NCBI GenBank assembly: GCA_902772455.1
Contig: CACYAW010000038.1
Span: 1-61,922, forward strand
DNA: 61,922 nt
DNA from: an uncultured Bacteroidales bacterium
GTDB lineage: Bacteria > Bacteroidota > Bacteroidia > Bacteroidales > Muribaculaceae
Direction: 5' to 3'
Shown: positions 24,658 to 34,112 of the stretch, piece by piece
How the letters are laid out: each line of letters begins with the position of its first letter
Position numbering within the stretch: the first letter of the stretch is position 1
Made by a program: the position numbers and the translations under genes
Notes under the pieces: model-generated
Seen by the model: only the letters and a program-made list of their open reading frames with translations
Told to the model about the DNA's origin: nothing
The model's database searches: none

Positions 24658-25980
24658 ATGAAAGAAACGGATATCATTAGGCTTGCTAAGGAACGTATGG
24701 GCATTGACACGCTCAACGATATGCAGCAGGCTGCGCTCAACACCTGGAAAACGGGTGGGGGAGATCTTGTATTGTATTCACCAACGGGTACCGGCAAGAC
24801 TCTGGCTTTTGCCTTGTGCCTGCTTCAGGCTCTCAAGCCGCCCATGCAACGGTTGCAGGCTGTGGTGATGGCACCGTCGCGCGAACTGGTCATGCAGACG
24901 GCTCAGGTGCTGCGTTCGCTGGCTGTGGACTACAAGGTGACTGCCTGTTACGGCGGGCATGCCGTCGCCGACGAGAAGGCATCGCTGGCAGTAACCCCCG
25001 ACATCATCGTTGCCACCCCTGGACGACTGCTGGACCATCACAAGCGGGGCCACATCGACTTGAGCGGAACACGTTTGCTTGTGCTCGACGAGATGGACAA
25101 AGCCCTTGAACTCGGATTTGAAGACGAGATGCGACAAATCCTCAGACAGATGCCCCGTCTCAACCGCCGCATCCTGGCCTCGGCAACGGTGCTGGACGTG
25201 ATGCCCGATTATGTGCGCCTGCATAACCCGTTTACACTCAACGTGCTGGAGCAATCAGACCAGCCCGCCGAGCGTATCAGGGTTTGGCAGGTGGAGTCTA
25301 GCAACAAGGACAAACTCGACACGTTGCGGCAGCTGCTGCTCTCCCTTGACCAGGGCAAAGCGATTGTCTTTGCCAATTTCCGCGAGAGTGTGGAACGCAT
25401 CCATCAGGCTCTGGTCAAATGGGGCTTCAGTGCGGGCATCTATCACGGCGCTCTGGAACAACAGCAGCGCGAAACGGCAGTGGCCATGTTGAACAACGGC
25501 AGCATTAACGTCCTGGTGTCCACCGACCTGGCTTCCCGTGGGCTGGATATTGACACCGTGGAGCACATTATCCATTATCACGTCCCGGTCAATGAGCAGG
25601 CCTATATTCACCGTAACGGACGTACCGCCCGCGTCGATGCCACGGGCAACGCCTATGTCATTACCGCGCCCGACGAGGTCCTGCCCGAATGGCTCTCCAT
25701 CGATGAGCCTTTTGCCCTTCACCCGTCAGGAAAACCCTCCAGGGCGCCCATGGCGACACTCTATTTTCAGGCGGGGAAAAAGGAGAAATTGTCACGAGGC
25801 GACATCATGGGCTTTATCGCCAATAACGGTGCTATCGCGCCAGGCGGCATCGGCCGTATTGATGTCCGGGACCATTATTCACTGGCGGCAGTGCCACGTG
25901 CCATGGCCCAAAATGTGCTGGCACTCCTGGTGACCGCTAGAATCAAGGGAAAGAAAGTGAGAATTTCCCTGCTCAAATAA
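24658..25980 (+). CDS. DEAD-box RNA helicase with DbpA-like C-terminal domain
   Basis: A 440-residue SF2 helicase. Motif I is SPTGTGKT (41-48), motif Ia APSRELVMQ, motif II DEMD at about 144-147 in place of DEAD, motif III SAT, motif V VSTDLASRGLDI and motif VI HRNGRTARVD. The last 70 residues (RGDIMGFIANNGAIAPGGIG onwards) match the DbpA-type RNA-binding domain that targets 23S rRNA in ribosome assembly; the acidic-for-alanine change in motif II occurs in relatives. It probably remodels RNA in ribosome assembly or decay. Start fixed by the promoter 7 nt upstream and by the first conserved helix. Confidence 0.9.
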   Translation: MKETDIIRLAKERMGIDTLNDMQQAALNTWKTGGGDLVLYSPTGTGKTLAFALCLLQALKPPMQRLQAVVMAPSRELVMQTAQVLRSLAVDYKVTACYGGHAVADEKASLAVTPDIIVATPGRLLDHHKRGHIDLSGTRLLVLDEMDKALELGFEDEMRQILRQMPRLNRRILASATVLDVMPDYVRLHNPFTLNVLEQSDQPAERIRVWQVESSNKDKLDTLRQLLLSLDQGKAIVFANFRESVERIHQALVKWGFSAGIYHGALEQQQRETAVAMLNNGSINVLVSTDLASRGLDIDTVEHIIHYHVPVNEQAYIHRNGRTARVDATGNAYVITAPDEVLPEWLSIDEPFALHPSGKPSRAPMATLYFQAGKKEKLSRGDIMGFIANNGAIAPGGIGRIDVRDHYSLAAVPRAMAQNVLALLVTARIKGKKVRISLLK

Positions 25981-26046
25981 TATTGGCTTACTTTTCACGT
26001 TATTCATATATAATTATATATACCTTAAACTTTATCAAGCTATAGC

Positions 26047-28062
26047 ATGACTATGAAGCCCGTAGAAAGAAAACGCGACCTCTATTTCTTGAAACTGCTA
26101 TCCCGCAGCTTCCCGAATGTCGCAACCGCTAGTACCGAGATTATCAATCTTGAAGCGATTTTGAACCTCCCCAAGGGAACCGAACACTTCCTGGCCGACC
26201 TCCATGGTGAATACCTGGCTTTCCAGCATGTGCTGCGCAATGCCAGTGGTACCATCAAACGTAAAGTGGGTGAAATCTTCAACGACTCGCTCAGCACACG
26301 TGAGCAGAAGGACCTGTGCACCCTCATCTATTATCCCGCCGAGAAGCTGGAACTGATCAAGGACGAAATCACCGACAAGGACGAGCTCAACGACTGGTAT
26401 TTCATCACCATCAACCGCTTGGTGAAGGTCTGCCGCAATGTCTCATCCAAGTACAGCCGTTCTAAGGTTCACAAGGCTCTCCCTGAGGACTTTTCATATA
26501 TCATTCAGGAGCTCTTGCACGAACACAGCAGTGACCCCAACAAGCAGGCCTATGTGGACGTGATTATCAAGACCATCATTTCGACACACCGCGTTGATGA
26601 TTTCATCATTGCCATGTGTAACCTCATTCAGCAGCTGACCATCGACATGCTGCATATCCTGGGCGACGTATATGACCGTGGCCCCAGCCCCGACAAAATC
26701 ATGGACGTCCTGGGCAACTTCCACAATTTCGACATTCAGTGGGGTAACCACGATATCTTGTGGATGGGTGCTGCCTCGGGCAATGACTGCAGCATCGCCA
26801 ACGTGTTGCGAATCGCCCTCCGTTATGGCAACCACGGTGTGCTTGAGGATGGTTACGGCATCAACCTGTTGCCGCTGGCCACCTTCGCTATGGACACCTA
26901 TGGCGATGACCCCTGCGAGCGCTTCCTGCCCAAGGACGGCAGTGCCAAGGATCCCGAACGGGCACGCACAGCCCAGCTCGTGGCACAGATGCACAAGGCC
27001 ATCAGCATTATCCAGTTCAAACTCGAGGCAGCAGCCATCAAGCGTCGTCCTGACTTCAACATGAAGGATCGACTGCTCATGGACAAAATGGACCTCAAGA
27101 AGGGCATCATCAAGATTGATGGAAAAGAATACGAAATGCTCGATACCAATTTCCCGACGGTGGATCCCAAACATCCTTACGTGCTCACGCCCGAGGAAGA
27201 GTCGATAGTTCAAAAACTGCATCAGTCGTTTACCGAGAGCGAGAAGCTGCGCAAGCACATGCTGTGCCTCTTCCGCAACGGATGCCTCTATACGATTGCT
27301 AATGGCAACCTGCTCTATCACGCTTCGATACCTTTGAACGAGGACGGCTCGCTCAAGGATGTCAAGATTCGTGGCGAGAAGTTCCATGGCAAGGCCCTGC
27401 TCAAGCGCGCCGGCACTCTCATCCGCACCGCCTACTTCGGTTGTGAGGATCCCGAGGAGCGTGCATTTGCACTCGATTATTTGTGGTACCTGTGGTGCGG
27501 TCCCGACTCTCCCGCATTCGACAAGAGCAAGATGGCGACCTTCGAGCGCTACTTCATTGCCGACAAGGACACTCACAAGGAGGTCAAGGGTCATTACTAC
27601 ACCATGCGCGACAATCCTCAGGTAGTGGACATGATTCTCGACGAGTTTGGTGTACAGGGCGAACACCGCCACGTCATCAACGGCCATGTGCCTGTCAAGA
27701 CCATCAAGGGTGAGAACCCCATCAAGGCAGGCGGCAAACTCATGGTGATTGACGGCGGTTTCTCCAAGGCTTACCAGCCCGAAACGGGTATTGCCGGCTA
27801 CACGCTGGTGTATCACTCTCGTGGATTTGAACTGGTGCAGCACGAGCCGTTCTCGTCAATAGACGAGGCCGTTCGCTTGGGACAGGACATCAAGTCACGC
27901 CGCAGCCTGGTCGAGCTCACCAACCACCGCATGCACGTCAAGGACACCGACATAGGTGTGGAGCTGCAGTCACAGATCGAGGATCTGAAGGAACTGCTCG
28001 ACGCTTACCGCTCTGGCGACCTCAAGGAACGCAACCTGCGACCCATCACCAACAAACGGTAA
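26047..28062 (+). CDS. fbp: Class III fructose-1,6-bisphosphatase
   Basis: A 671-residue metal-dependent phosphatase of gluconeogenesis, of the large class III type found in Firmicutes and Bacteroidetes. The calcineurin-like core is visible: FLADLHGEYLAF near residues 48-59, GDVYDRGPSPDKIMD near 208-222 and QWGNHDILWMGAA near 232-244, with HRHVINGHVPVKT late in the protein. Length is normal. ATG 26047 gives MTMKPVERK; ATG 26053 is as likely. The 206 nt after it hold a GC hairpin and the promoter of the OmpA-like gene. Confidence 0.95.
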   Translation: MTMKPVERKRDLYFLKLLSRSFPNVATASTEIINLEAILNLPKGTEHFLADLHGEYLAFQHVLRNASGTIKRKVGEIFNDSLSTREQKDLCTLIYYPAEKLELIKDEITDKDELNDWYFITINRLVKVCRNVSSKYSRSKVHKALPEDFSYIIQELLHEHSSDPNKQAYVDVIIKTIISTHRVDDFIIAMCNLIQQLTIDMLHILGDVYDRGPSPDKIMDVLGNFHNFDIQWGNHDILWMGAASGNDCSIANVLRIALRYGNHGVLEDGYGINLLPLATFAMDTYGDDPCERFLPKDGSAKDPERARTAQLVAQMHKAISIIQFKLEAAAIKRRPDFNMKDRLLMDKMDLKKGIIKIDGKEYEMLDTNFPTVDPKHPYVLTPEEESIVQKLHQSFTESEKLRKHMLCLFRNGCLYTIANGNLLYHASIPLNEDGSLKDVKIRGEKFHGKALLKRAGTLIRTAYFGCEDPEERAFALDYLWYLWCGPDSPAFDKSKMATFERYFIADKDTHKEVKGHYYTMRDNPQVVDMILDEFGVQGEHRHVINGHVPVKTIKGENPIKAGGKLMVIDGGFSKAYQPETGIAGYTLVYHSRGFELVQHEPFSSIDEAVRLGQDIKSRRSLVELTNHRMHVKDTDIGVELQSQIEDLKELLDAYRSGDLKERNLRPITNKR

Positions 28063-28090
28063 CACCTGCTGTTGCTTTGCAATGATCACT

Positions 28091-28125
28091 TCGCGCGACG
28101 GTCTTCACAAGAGGCTGCCGCGCGA
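28091..28125 (+). terminator. Probable hairpin terminator after fbp
   Basis: TCGCGCG (28091-28097) and CGCGCGA (28119-28125) can pair, followed by TGTCGTTTTGG. The T-run is short, so the call is tentative. Confidence 0.45.
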
Positions 28126-28210
28126 TGTCGTTTTGGCCTAAAAAATAGTAGTCTTTTAAACCGCAAAGTGATTTTTTTGTCAAAATGTACGGCTTTAAAG
28201 AATAATTTAC

Positions 28211-28218
28211 TATTTTTG
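28211..28218 (+). promoter_or_regulatory. -7 promoter element of the OmpA-like gene
   Basis: TATTTTTG matches TAnnTTTG; ATG 28269 is about 50 nt further. No clear -33 box. Confidence 0.5.
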
Positions 28219-28268
28219 CGAGTTGTAAACGACAAAATCTACATTATTAATTGTAATACTATAGAACT

Positions 28269-28909
28269 ATGAAGAAGACTTTATGTGTTTTATTGAGTGC
28301 TATGTTGATGCTCGGTATCTCGGGCTGTGGTTCCATGACGGTGCTGGTATCGGTGCCCTCATCGGTAAGGGCAAGGGGGCTGCCATCGGCGGTGCTATCG
28401 GTGCTGTTGCTGGTGGTGTTGCTGGTACGCTCATCGGCAAGAAGATGGACAAGCAGGCTCGTGAGCTCGCTCAGATCGCTGGCGCTCAGGTTGACACCGT
28501 TACCGACGTTAACGGTTTTGAGGGCATCAAGGTGACCTTCGACAACGGTATCCTCTTTGGCTTCAACAGCTCTAAGCTGGGTAACGATGCCAAGGCTTCG
28601 CTCGATAAGTTCGCCACTTCGCTGATGAACAACCCCCAGACCGATGTGCAGATCTACGGTCACACCGACAACGTGGGCACCCGTGCTGCTAACGAGAAGG
28701 TTTCTAACGCTCGCGCTACCGAGGTTCGCAACTACCTGACCAATGCAGGTGTTCCTTCTGGCCGTCTTTCGAGCAAGGGTCTGGCATTTGACTATCCCGT
28801 TGCCAGCAATGACACCGAGGCCGGTCGTGCTCAGAACCGCCGCGTTGAGATCTACATCACCGCTAACGAGGATATGATTAAGGCTGCCCAGGAAGGCAAG
28901 CTTGATTAA
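28269..28909 (+). pseudogene. OmpA-family lipoprotein, reading frame broken near the N-terminus
   Basis: From ATG 28269 the frame gives a lipoprotein signal (MKKTLCVLLSAML, lipobox ISGC, then GSM) but loses sense after about 28339. Another frame then gives the rest of a Bacteroidales OmpA-like lipoprotein: a Gly-zipper GAGIGALIGKGKGAAIGGA, GTLIGKKMDKQA, and the peptidoglycan-binding OmpA domain with YGHTDNVGTRAANEKVS and the final AQNRRVEIYI. Relatives have an extra Gly-rich stretch of about 17 residues between the lipobox and this point. About 50 nt (length = 1 mod 3) are missing. Without the repair no exported protein is made. A replication-slippage deletion in Gly-rich coding DNA or an assembly error are both possible. 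Confidence 0.82.
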
Positions 28910-28932
28910 TCATCTTTTTCGGTAAAAGATTT

Positions 28933-28963
28933 GCGGGCGATTCCCCTTTCGGGAGTCGCCCGC
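28933..28963 (+). terminator. Hairpin terminator after the OmpA-like gene
   Basis: GCGGGCGATTCCC and GGGAGTCGCCCGC pair over 13 bp (one G-T) around CCTTTC-type loop; TTGATTT follows. In 28910-29217 (308 nt without a gene) this hairpin, the nrdJ promoter at 29114-29144 and otherwise AT-rich sequence are all that I see. Confidence 0.7.
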
Positions 28964-29113
28964 TTGATTTATGCAAGTTGTTTGTTTTTAGAGACTTTCA
29001 ATTCGACCTCGTTTGACTTTTGGAAAACATTTCTCATTTGCCAAAAATCTAAATACCTGAAAATTAGGTGTTTGAAAAATTTTAGAAAAAACTTTAGAAA
29101 TTTCGGGATAAAT

Positions 29114-29144
29114 TTTGTTGTTCAAAATATTCGTATTATCTTTG
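29114..29144 (+). promoter_or_regulatory. Promoter of nrdJ
   Basis: TTTG (29114-29117), 19 nt, TATCTTTG (29137-29144). The leader of about 70 nt is too short for a cobalamin riboswitch and shows no B12-box-like sequence. Confidence 0.75.
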
Positions 29145-29217
29145 CGAGGATTTTGCCGCAAATAACTAAGTCGGCTTGTATCACCTTAGAAACTAACAGA
29201 TATTCAACACGATAGCA

Positions 29218-31657
29218 ATGGAACAAAAAACCTACACTTATCAGCAGGCTTATGAAGCCTCGTTGAAGTACTTTGACGGCGATGAACTTGCCGCCAGGGT
29301 GTGAGATTGCCCGAATCGAGAACAAATATCCCAACCCCTTGACTGAGGACCGCTTGTTTGAACTGATGAGCCACTTCCGCTACATTGTGCCGCAGGGAAG
29401 CCCCATGGCTGGCATCGGCAACAATTTCCAGGTGGGCTCGTTGAGCAACTGCTTTGTTATCGGCCTCGAGGGTGAGCCCGACAGCTACGGTGGCATCCTC
29501 AAGATTGACGAGGAGCAGGTGCAGCTCATGAAACGCCGTGGTGGTGTGGGACACGACTTGTCACACATCCGACCCAAGGGCTCTCCCGTCAAGAACAGCG
29601 CTTTGACTTCGACGGGTTTGGTGCCCTTCATGGTGCGCTACAGCAACAGCACCCGCGAGGTGGCACAGGATGGCCGTCGTGGAGCCCTGATGCTGACCGT
29701 GAGCATCAAGCACCCAGATGCCGAGTCATTTATTGACGCCAAGATGGTAGAGGGCAAGGTAACCGGCGCCAACGTGTCGGTTCGCATCGATGACGCCTTC
29801 ATGAAAGCTGCTGTCGAGGACAAGCCCTATCACCAGCAGTATCCCATCGACAGTGACCATCCCGTTTATGAGCAGGATATTGATGCCGCTAAACTGTGGG
29901 CCAAGATTGTCCACAACGCTTGGAAGAGTGCTGAGCCCGGTATCCTGTTCTGGGACACCATCACCCGCGAGAGCGTGCCCGATTGCTATGCCGACCTCGG
30001 CTTCAAGACCATCTCGACCAATCCTTGTGGTGAGATTCCCTTGTGCCCCTACGACAGTTGCCGCCTTATCGCCGTCAACCTGTACAGCTACGTGAAGAAT
30101 CCCTTCACGCCTCAGGCCTATTTCGACTATGACCAGTTTGCCGAGCATGTTGCTTGCGCTCAGCGCATGATGGATGACATTATCGACCTGGAAATGGAGA
30201 AAATCGAGAAGATTCTCGACAAGATCAAGTCTGACCCCGAGACTGCCGAGGTCAAGACTACCGAGATGAACCTGTGGAACAAAATCCGCACCAAGACGCT
30301 CAAGGGCCGTCGCACGGGTGTGGGCACCACTGGCGAGGGCGACATGATCGCCGCCATGGGCCTGCGCTATGGCACGCCCGAGGCTACCGAGTTCTCGGTT
30401 AGCGTTCACAAGGCACTGGCACTGGCTGCCTATGGCTCATCGGTACAGATGGCCAAGGAGCGTGGCGCCTTCGAGATTTATGATGCCAAGCGTGAGGAGA
30501 ACAATCCCTATATCAACCGTATCCGTGAGGCTAAGCCCGAACTGTACGAGGAAATGGTGAAGTATGGCCGCCGCAACATCGCTTGCTTGACCATCGCTCC
30601 CACGGGAACCACCAGCCTGTTGACGCAGACCACATCGGGCATCGAGCCTGTGTTCATGCCCGTTTACAAGCGTCGCCGCAAGGTGAACCCCAGCGACAAG
30701 GACGTGCATGTGGACCTCGTGGACGAGAATGGCGATTCGTTCGAGGAATTCATCGTCTATCACCACAAACTGGTGACTTGGATGAACATCAACAACATCC
30801 CCGTGCGCCGCGACTACACTCAGGAGGAACTCAATGCCATCGTCGAGAAATCACCCTATTACAAGGCTACGGCCAACGACGTGGACTGGGTAAACAAGGT
30901 GCGCATGCAAGGCGAGGTGCAGAAGTGGGTGGACCACAGCATCAGCGTGACCATCAACCTGCCCAACGACATCAGCGAGGAAATGGTCGGCAGGCTCTAT
31001 GTGGAGGCTTGGCGCAGCGGCTGCAAGGGATGTACCGTCTATCGTGACGGCTCGCGCACCGGCGTGCTCGTGGCCCTGAGCGACAATGACAAGAAGAAAG
31101 AGGACGAGAAAGAAAAAGCAGCCAAGGAGGAAGGCCCCGCCCGCTATATTGCCGAGGAAGAGCACATCCTCAAGCGTCCCGTTGAACTGGAGGCCGACGT
31201 TGTCCGTTTCCAGAACAAGAAGGAGAAATGGATTGCCTTTATCGGCTTGATTGACGGTCGCCCCTACGAGATCTTCACCGGTATTGCCGATGACGACGAG
31301 GGCATCTTCTGTCCCAAGTCGGTGACAAAGGGTAAGATCATCAAGGCCGTGGGCGAGGATGGCGTGAAGCGTTATGACTTCCAGTTCATCAACAAGCGCG
31401 GCTTCAAGACCACCATCGAGGGCCTGAGCGAGAAGTTCAATCCCGAGTTCTGGAACTATGCCAAGCTCATTAGCAGCCTGGAGCTCGACAGCCAGTCCAT
31501 CAACACGTGGAAGATGGGTGTTGAACGTGCCCTCAAGCGCTACATCAACAACGGCGAAATCGCAGCCGAGAAATGCCCCAACTGCGGCCAAAACACGCTG
31601 GTCTATCAGGAGGGCTGCCTCATCTGCACCAACTGCGGCACATCACGCTGCGGTTAA
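29218..31657 (+). pseudogene. nrdJ: Class II (B12-dependent) ribonucleotide reductase, frame broken near the N-terminus
   Basis: From ATG 29218 the family N-terminus is read (MEQKTYTYQQAYEASLKYF, then DGDELAARV) and stops at TGA 29302-29304. The overlapping frame continues from EIARIENKYPNPLTEDRLFE to the end at 31657 and is otherwise complete: SLSNCFVIG, the catalytic STNPCGEIPL, GRRTGVGTTGEGDM, IAPTGTTSLL, and a C-terminal Cys-rich zinc-type tail CPNCGQNTLV and CTNCGTSRCG. Between the halves, relatives have about 27 residues (Trp-Val-x-Lys-Tyr-Ala region) that are absent, so about 83 nt (length = 2 mod 3) are missing near 29302. An ATG at 29282 could restart a shortened protein. Class II enzymes make deoxynucleotides with adenosylcobalamin, with or without oxygen. 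Confidence 0.88.
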
Positions 31658-31692
31658 TCTGATAATTATGTGAATGGCAAAATACGTTGAAA

Positions 31693-31725
31693 AGGGGAGC
31701 ACTATCCAAGTGACAGTGCTCCCCT
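31693..31725. terminator. Terminator between convergent nrdJ and bglX
   Basis: AGGGGAGCACT (31693-31703) and AGTGCTCCCCT (31715-31725) form an 11-bp perfect stem. On the minus strand TTTTCAACG follows, on the plus strand CTATTATG. Confidence 0.7.
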
Positions 31726-31768
31726 CTATTATGTACTAGATGCAAGACGGCAGACGGCAGGCAGTCGA

Positions 31769-31792
31769 GGTATTGCAAGCCTCCGGCTTGCA
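31769..31792. repeat. Copy 2 of the GGTATT palindromic element
   Basis: GGTATT then arms TGCAAGCC and GGCTTGCA around TCC. It ends 1 nt before the bglX stop codon at 31794, again between convergent genes. Confidence 0.75.
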
Positions 31793-31793
31793 C

Positions 31794-34112
31794 TCAAAAC
31801 TCCAGCCTCCCGGTTAACCGGATATCCTCACTCGAGCTCCCAACGAGCAACAGATGTTCCCCCTCGACAGCCCATTTCATCTTGTCGTTCACGATAGCCA
31901 AATCAACGGGCAGTACATTGAAAGTGATGACGGGACTTTCTCCAGCCTCCAGCGTCACACGCTCGAACCCGATCAGTTGCCGTTCAGGCTGCACTACCGA
32001 GGCTCCCGTGTTGCTCACATAGAGCTGCACCACTTCGTCACCCTTCCTCGAGCCCGTGTTAGTGATTTTGAAGGAAACTTGATCTCCGGCAATGCTCAAT
32101 TCACTGTACTCAAACGACGTGTAACTCAACCCGTAGCCGAACGGATACAGCGGCTTGGGTGTCATCTCCACATAATCGTGCGCCACAGGTCGGAACTGGT
32201 TGTAATACACGGGCAATTGACCCACATGACGTGGCACGCTCACGGGCAATCGACCGGCAGGATTATAGTCCCCAAAGAGCACGTCAGCAATGGCATTGCC
32301 ACCTTGTTCACCTGGATAGTAGGCGGTAAGCAAGGCGTTGGCGTTCTCATCGGCCCAATTCTTGTTCAATGGGCGCCCCTCAATATAGACAACAACTAGC
32401 GGCTTACCGGTCATTTTCAATGCGGTCAGCAACTCATTCTGCCTTCCCAGCAGGTCAAGTGTGGCACGGTCAAAGCCTTCGCCACACTCCATGTCGCTGA
32501 TGGACTTCTGCTCGGCACTTGCCGCACCCGTGTCTTCGTATGAAGTCTTGAAATCCCTGGCCGAAGAACCACCCACTACGATAACAACAACATCAGCGCT
32601 TTGGGCCGCCTCTACTGCTGCGGCGATATCGCAATCAACAGTGTCTCGAATGGCGCAGCCCTTGGCATAAAAACAGTTGGCCTCACCAACCATGGCCTTG
32701 ATGCCGTTATAGACCGTAATCACCTTGCCATCGGGTTGTGGTGCGGTGTAGTCGCCCAGCATGTTATAGACGTTGTCCGCATTGGGTCCTATAACGGCCA
32801 CCTTTAGATTCTTGCTCAATGGCAGGATGCCGTCGTTCTTGAGCAGGGTGATGGATTCCTGTGCCGCTTGCCGTGCCGTAGCCACGGCCTCAGCGTTATT
32901 CACCAGTTTGCCGGCGGTCTTCTCATCGACGTAAGGGTGTTCAAACAGCCCCATCTCAAATTTCAATCGTAACACGCGCCTGACGGCTTGGTTCAATGCA
33001 TCCTCGCTGACCTTGCCATGTCTCACGGCATCAGCAAGTTGGACATAGCAGTTACCGCCCAGGTCAACGTCAACACCCGCCAACAGCGCTTGGATGGCCG
33101 CATCCTGTAACGACGCTGCAGTGCGGTGTGTTCCTCTCAACCCGTCGATGCTGAACAGGTCGCTCACCACGAAGCCTCGGTTAAACGCCCAGCCGTTTCG
33201 TAATACGCCAGTCAGCAGTTCTTGGTTAGCTGTGCAGGGTACACCATCAAGCGAATTATAAGAGGTCATCATCGACAAGGCCCCCGCATCAAGCACGCGC
33301 TGGAATGGCGGCAGGAACACTTGCTTCAGTTCTCTTGGACCCACGATGCTGCGGTCACCGTTTTGCCCGCCCTCACTGGCGCCGTAAGCGATAAAATGCT
33401 TCAGTGTGGCAATGGTCGAGTAGGGAAGACTCAAGTCACCTCCTCCCAGGCCCAATATTATCGCTTCACCCAACTTGCCACTCAAGTACGGGTCTTCGCC
33501 CAGCGTTTCCTCGACTCGCGACCAGCGAGGCTCTCGGGCCAAATCCAGCACGGGCCCGTAACTGATGTGACCGCCTTGGGAGCGCACCTCTTTGCCGATG
33601 ATTGCTCCCGTCTTTTGCATCATGTCACGTGACCAGGTCGCCGCCATGCCAAGTCCAGTCGGGAACACGGTAGCCCCAATGGCCATGTGGCCGTGAGGAG
33701 CTTCCTCGGCAAGAAAGATGGGAATGCCCAGACGGGTCTTCTCGACGGCATAGCGTTGCATGGCATTGGCCGCCTGAGCCGCCAGAGTGGGATTGAGTCC
33801 GTTGGCGATGGTCTTGCGCGTCCATGGGTCAGCACGGAACACTGCCCAGTACATGCCCACGTGCAGGCTATCCACCTCATGCTTGAACTTGTCGCTAACG
33901 GCTACTTTCTTGCCGTTAATCTGATAGGAATCCCAGCCCATCAGGCACACGATCTGCCCCGCTTTCTCCTCAAGGGTCATACGTGACAGCAGGTCCTCCA
34001 CACGCTGGTCCACAGGCAAATTGGCGTTCTGATAAGGGTACTTGTCTTTGGCATTCATGCTAATAGAGATGAGTGCCAGTGCTATAATTGTGACAAGCGA
34101 GCGTTTTATCAT
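31794..34112 (-). CDS. bglX: Glycoside hydrolase family 3 beta-glucosidase/xylosidase, secreted
   Basis: A 772-residue secreted GH3 enzyme. Signal peptide at 1-21 (IIALALISISMNA), then the TIM-barrel N-domain (LPVDQRVEDLLSRMTLEEKA at about 34-53), the nucleophile Asp in GFVVSDLFSIDGLRG near 315, the alpha/beta sandwich (VAVIGPNADNVYNMLGDYT), and a C-terminal fibronectin-III-like domain (ITNTGSRKGDEVVQLYVSN). It trims beta-linked glucose or xylose from the non-reducing end. It overlaps the upstream GH2-type gene by 4 nt, so both act on the same glycan. The symbol follows the E. coli architecture; the exact sugar is not determined. Confidence 0.88.
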   Translation of the reverse strand: MIKRSLVTIIALALISISMNAKDKYPYQNANLPVDQRVEDLLSRMTLEEKAGQIVCLMGWDSYQINGKKVAVSDKFKHEVDSLHVGMYWAVFRADPWTRKTIANGLNPTLAAQAANAMQRYAVEKTRLGIPIFLAEEAPHGHMAIGATVFPTGLGMAATWSRDMMQKTGAIIGKEVRSQGGHISYGPVLDLAREPRWSRVEETLGEDPYLSGKLGEAIILGLGGGDLSLPYSTIATLKHFIAYGASEGGQNGDRSIVGPRELKQVFLPPFQRVLDAGALSMMTSYNSLDGVPCTANQELLTGVLRNGWAFNRGFVVSDLFSIDGLRGTHRTAASLQDAAIQALLAGVDVDLGGNCYVQLADAVRHGKVSEDALNQAVRRVLRLKFEMGLFEHPYVDEKTAGKLVNNAEAVATARQAAQESITLLKNDGILPLSKNLKVAVIGPNADNVYNMLGDYTAPQPDGKVITVYNGIKAMVGEANCFYAKGCAIRDTVDCDIAAAVEAAQSADVVVIVVGGSSARDFKTSYEDTGAASAEQKSISDMECGEGFDRATLDLLGRQNELLTALKMTGKPLVVVYIEGRPLNKNWADENANALLTAYYPGEQGGNAIADVLFGDYNPAGRLPVSVPRHVGQLPVYYNQFRPVAHDYVEMTPKPLYPFGYGLSYTSFEYSELSIAGDQVSFKITNTGSRKGDEVVQLYVSNTGASVVQPERQLIGFERVTLEAGESPVITFNVLPVDLAIVNDKMKWAVEGEHLLLVGSSSEDIRLTGRLEF

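Noticed and set aside
24658-25980. DEMD motif as a sign of an inactive helicase
   Set aside because: The other helicase motifs are intact and changes at the third position of this motif are seen in active SF2 relatives.
26494-27843. 449-codon open frame opposite fbp
   Set aside because: Shadow of a well-conserved gene; low-complexity composition and no start signals.
28072-28272. 66-codon open frame between fbp and the OmpA-like gene
   Set aside because: It covers a hairpin and a promoter, has no signal or domain, and its composition is that of intergenic DNA.
29145-29217. Cobalamin riboswitch before the B12-dependent reductase gene
   Set aside because: The leader is only about 70 nt and has no B12-box-like conserved sequence.
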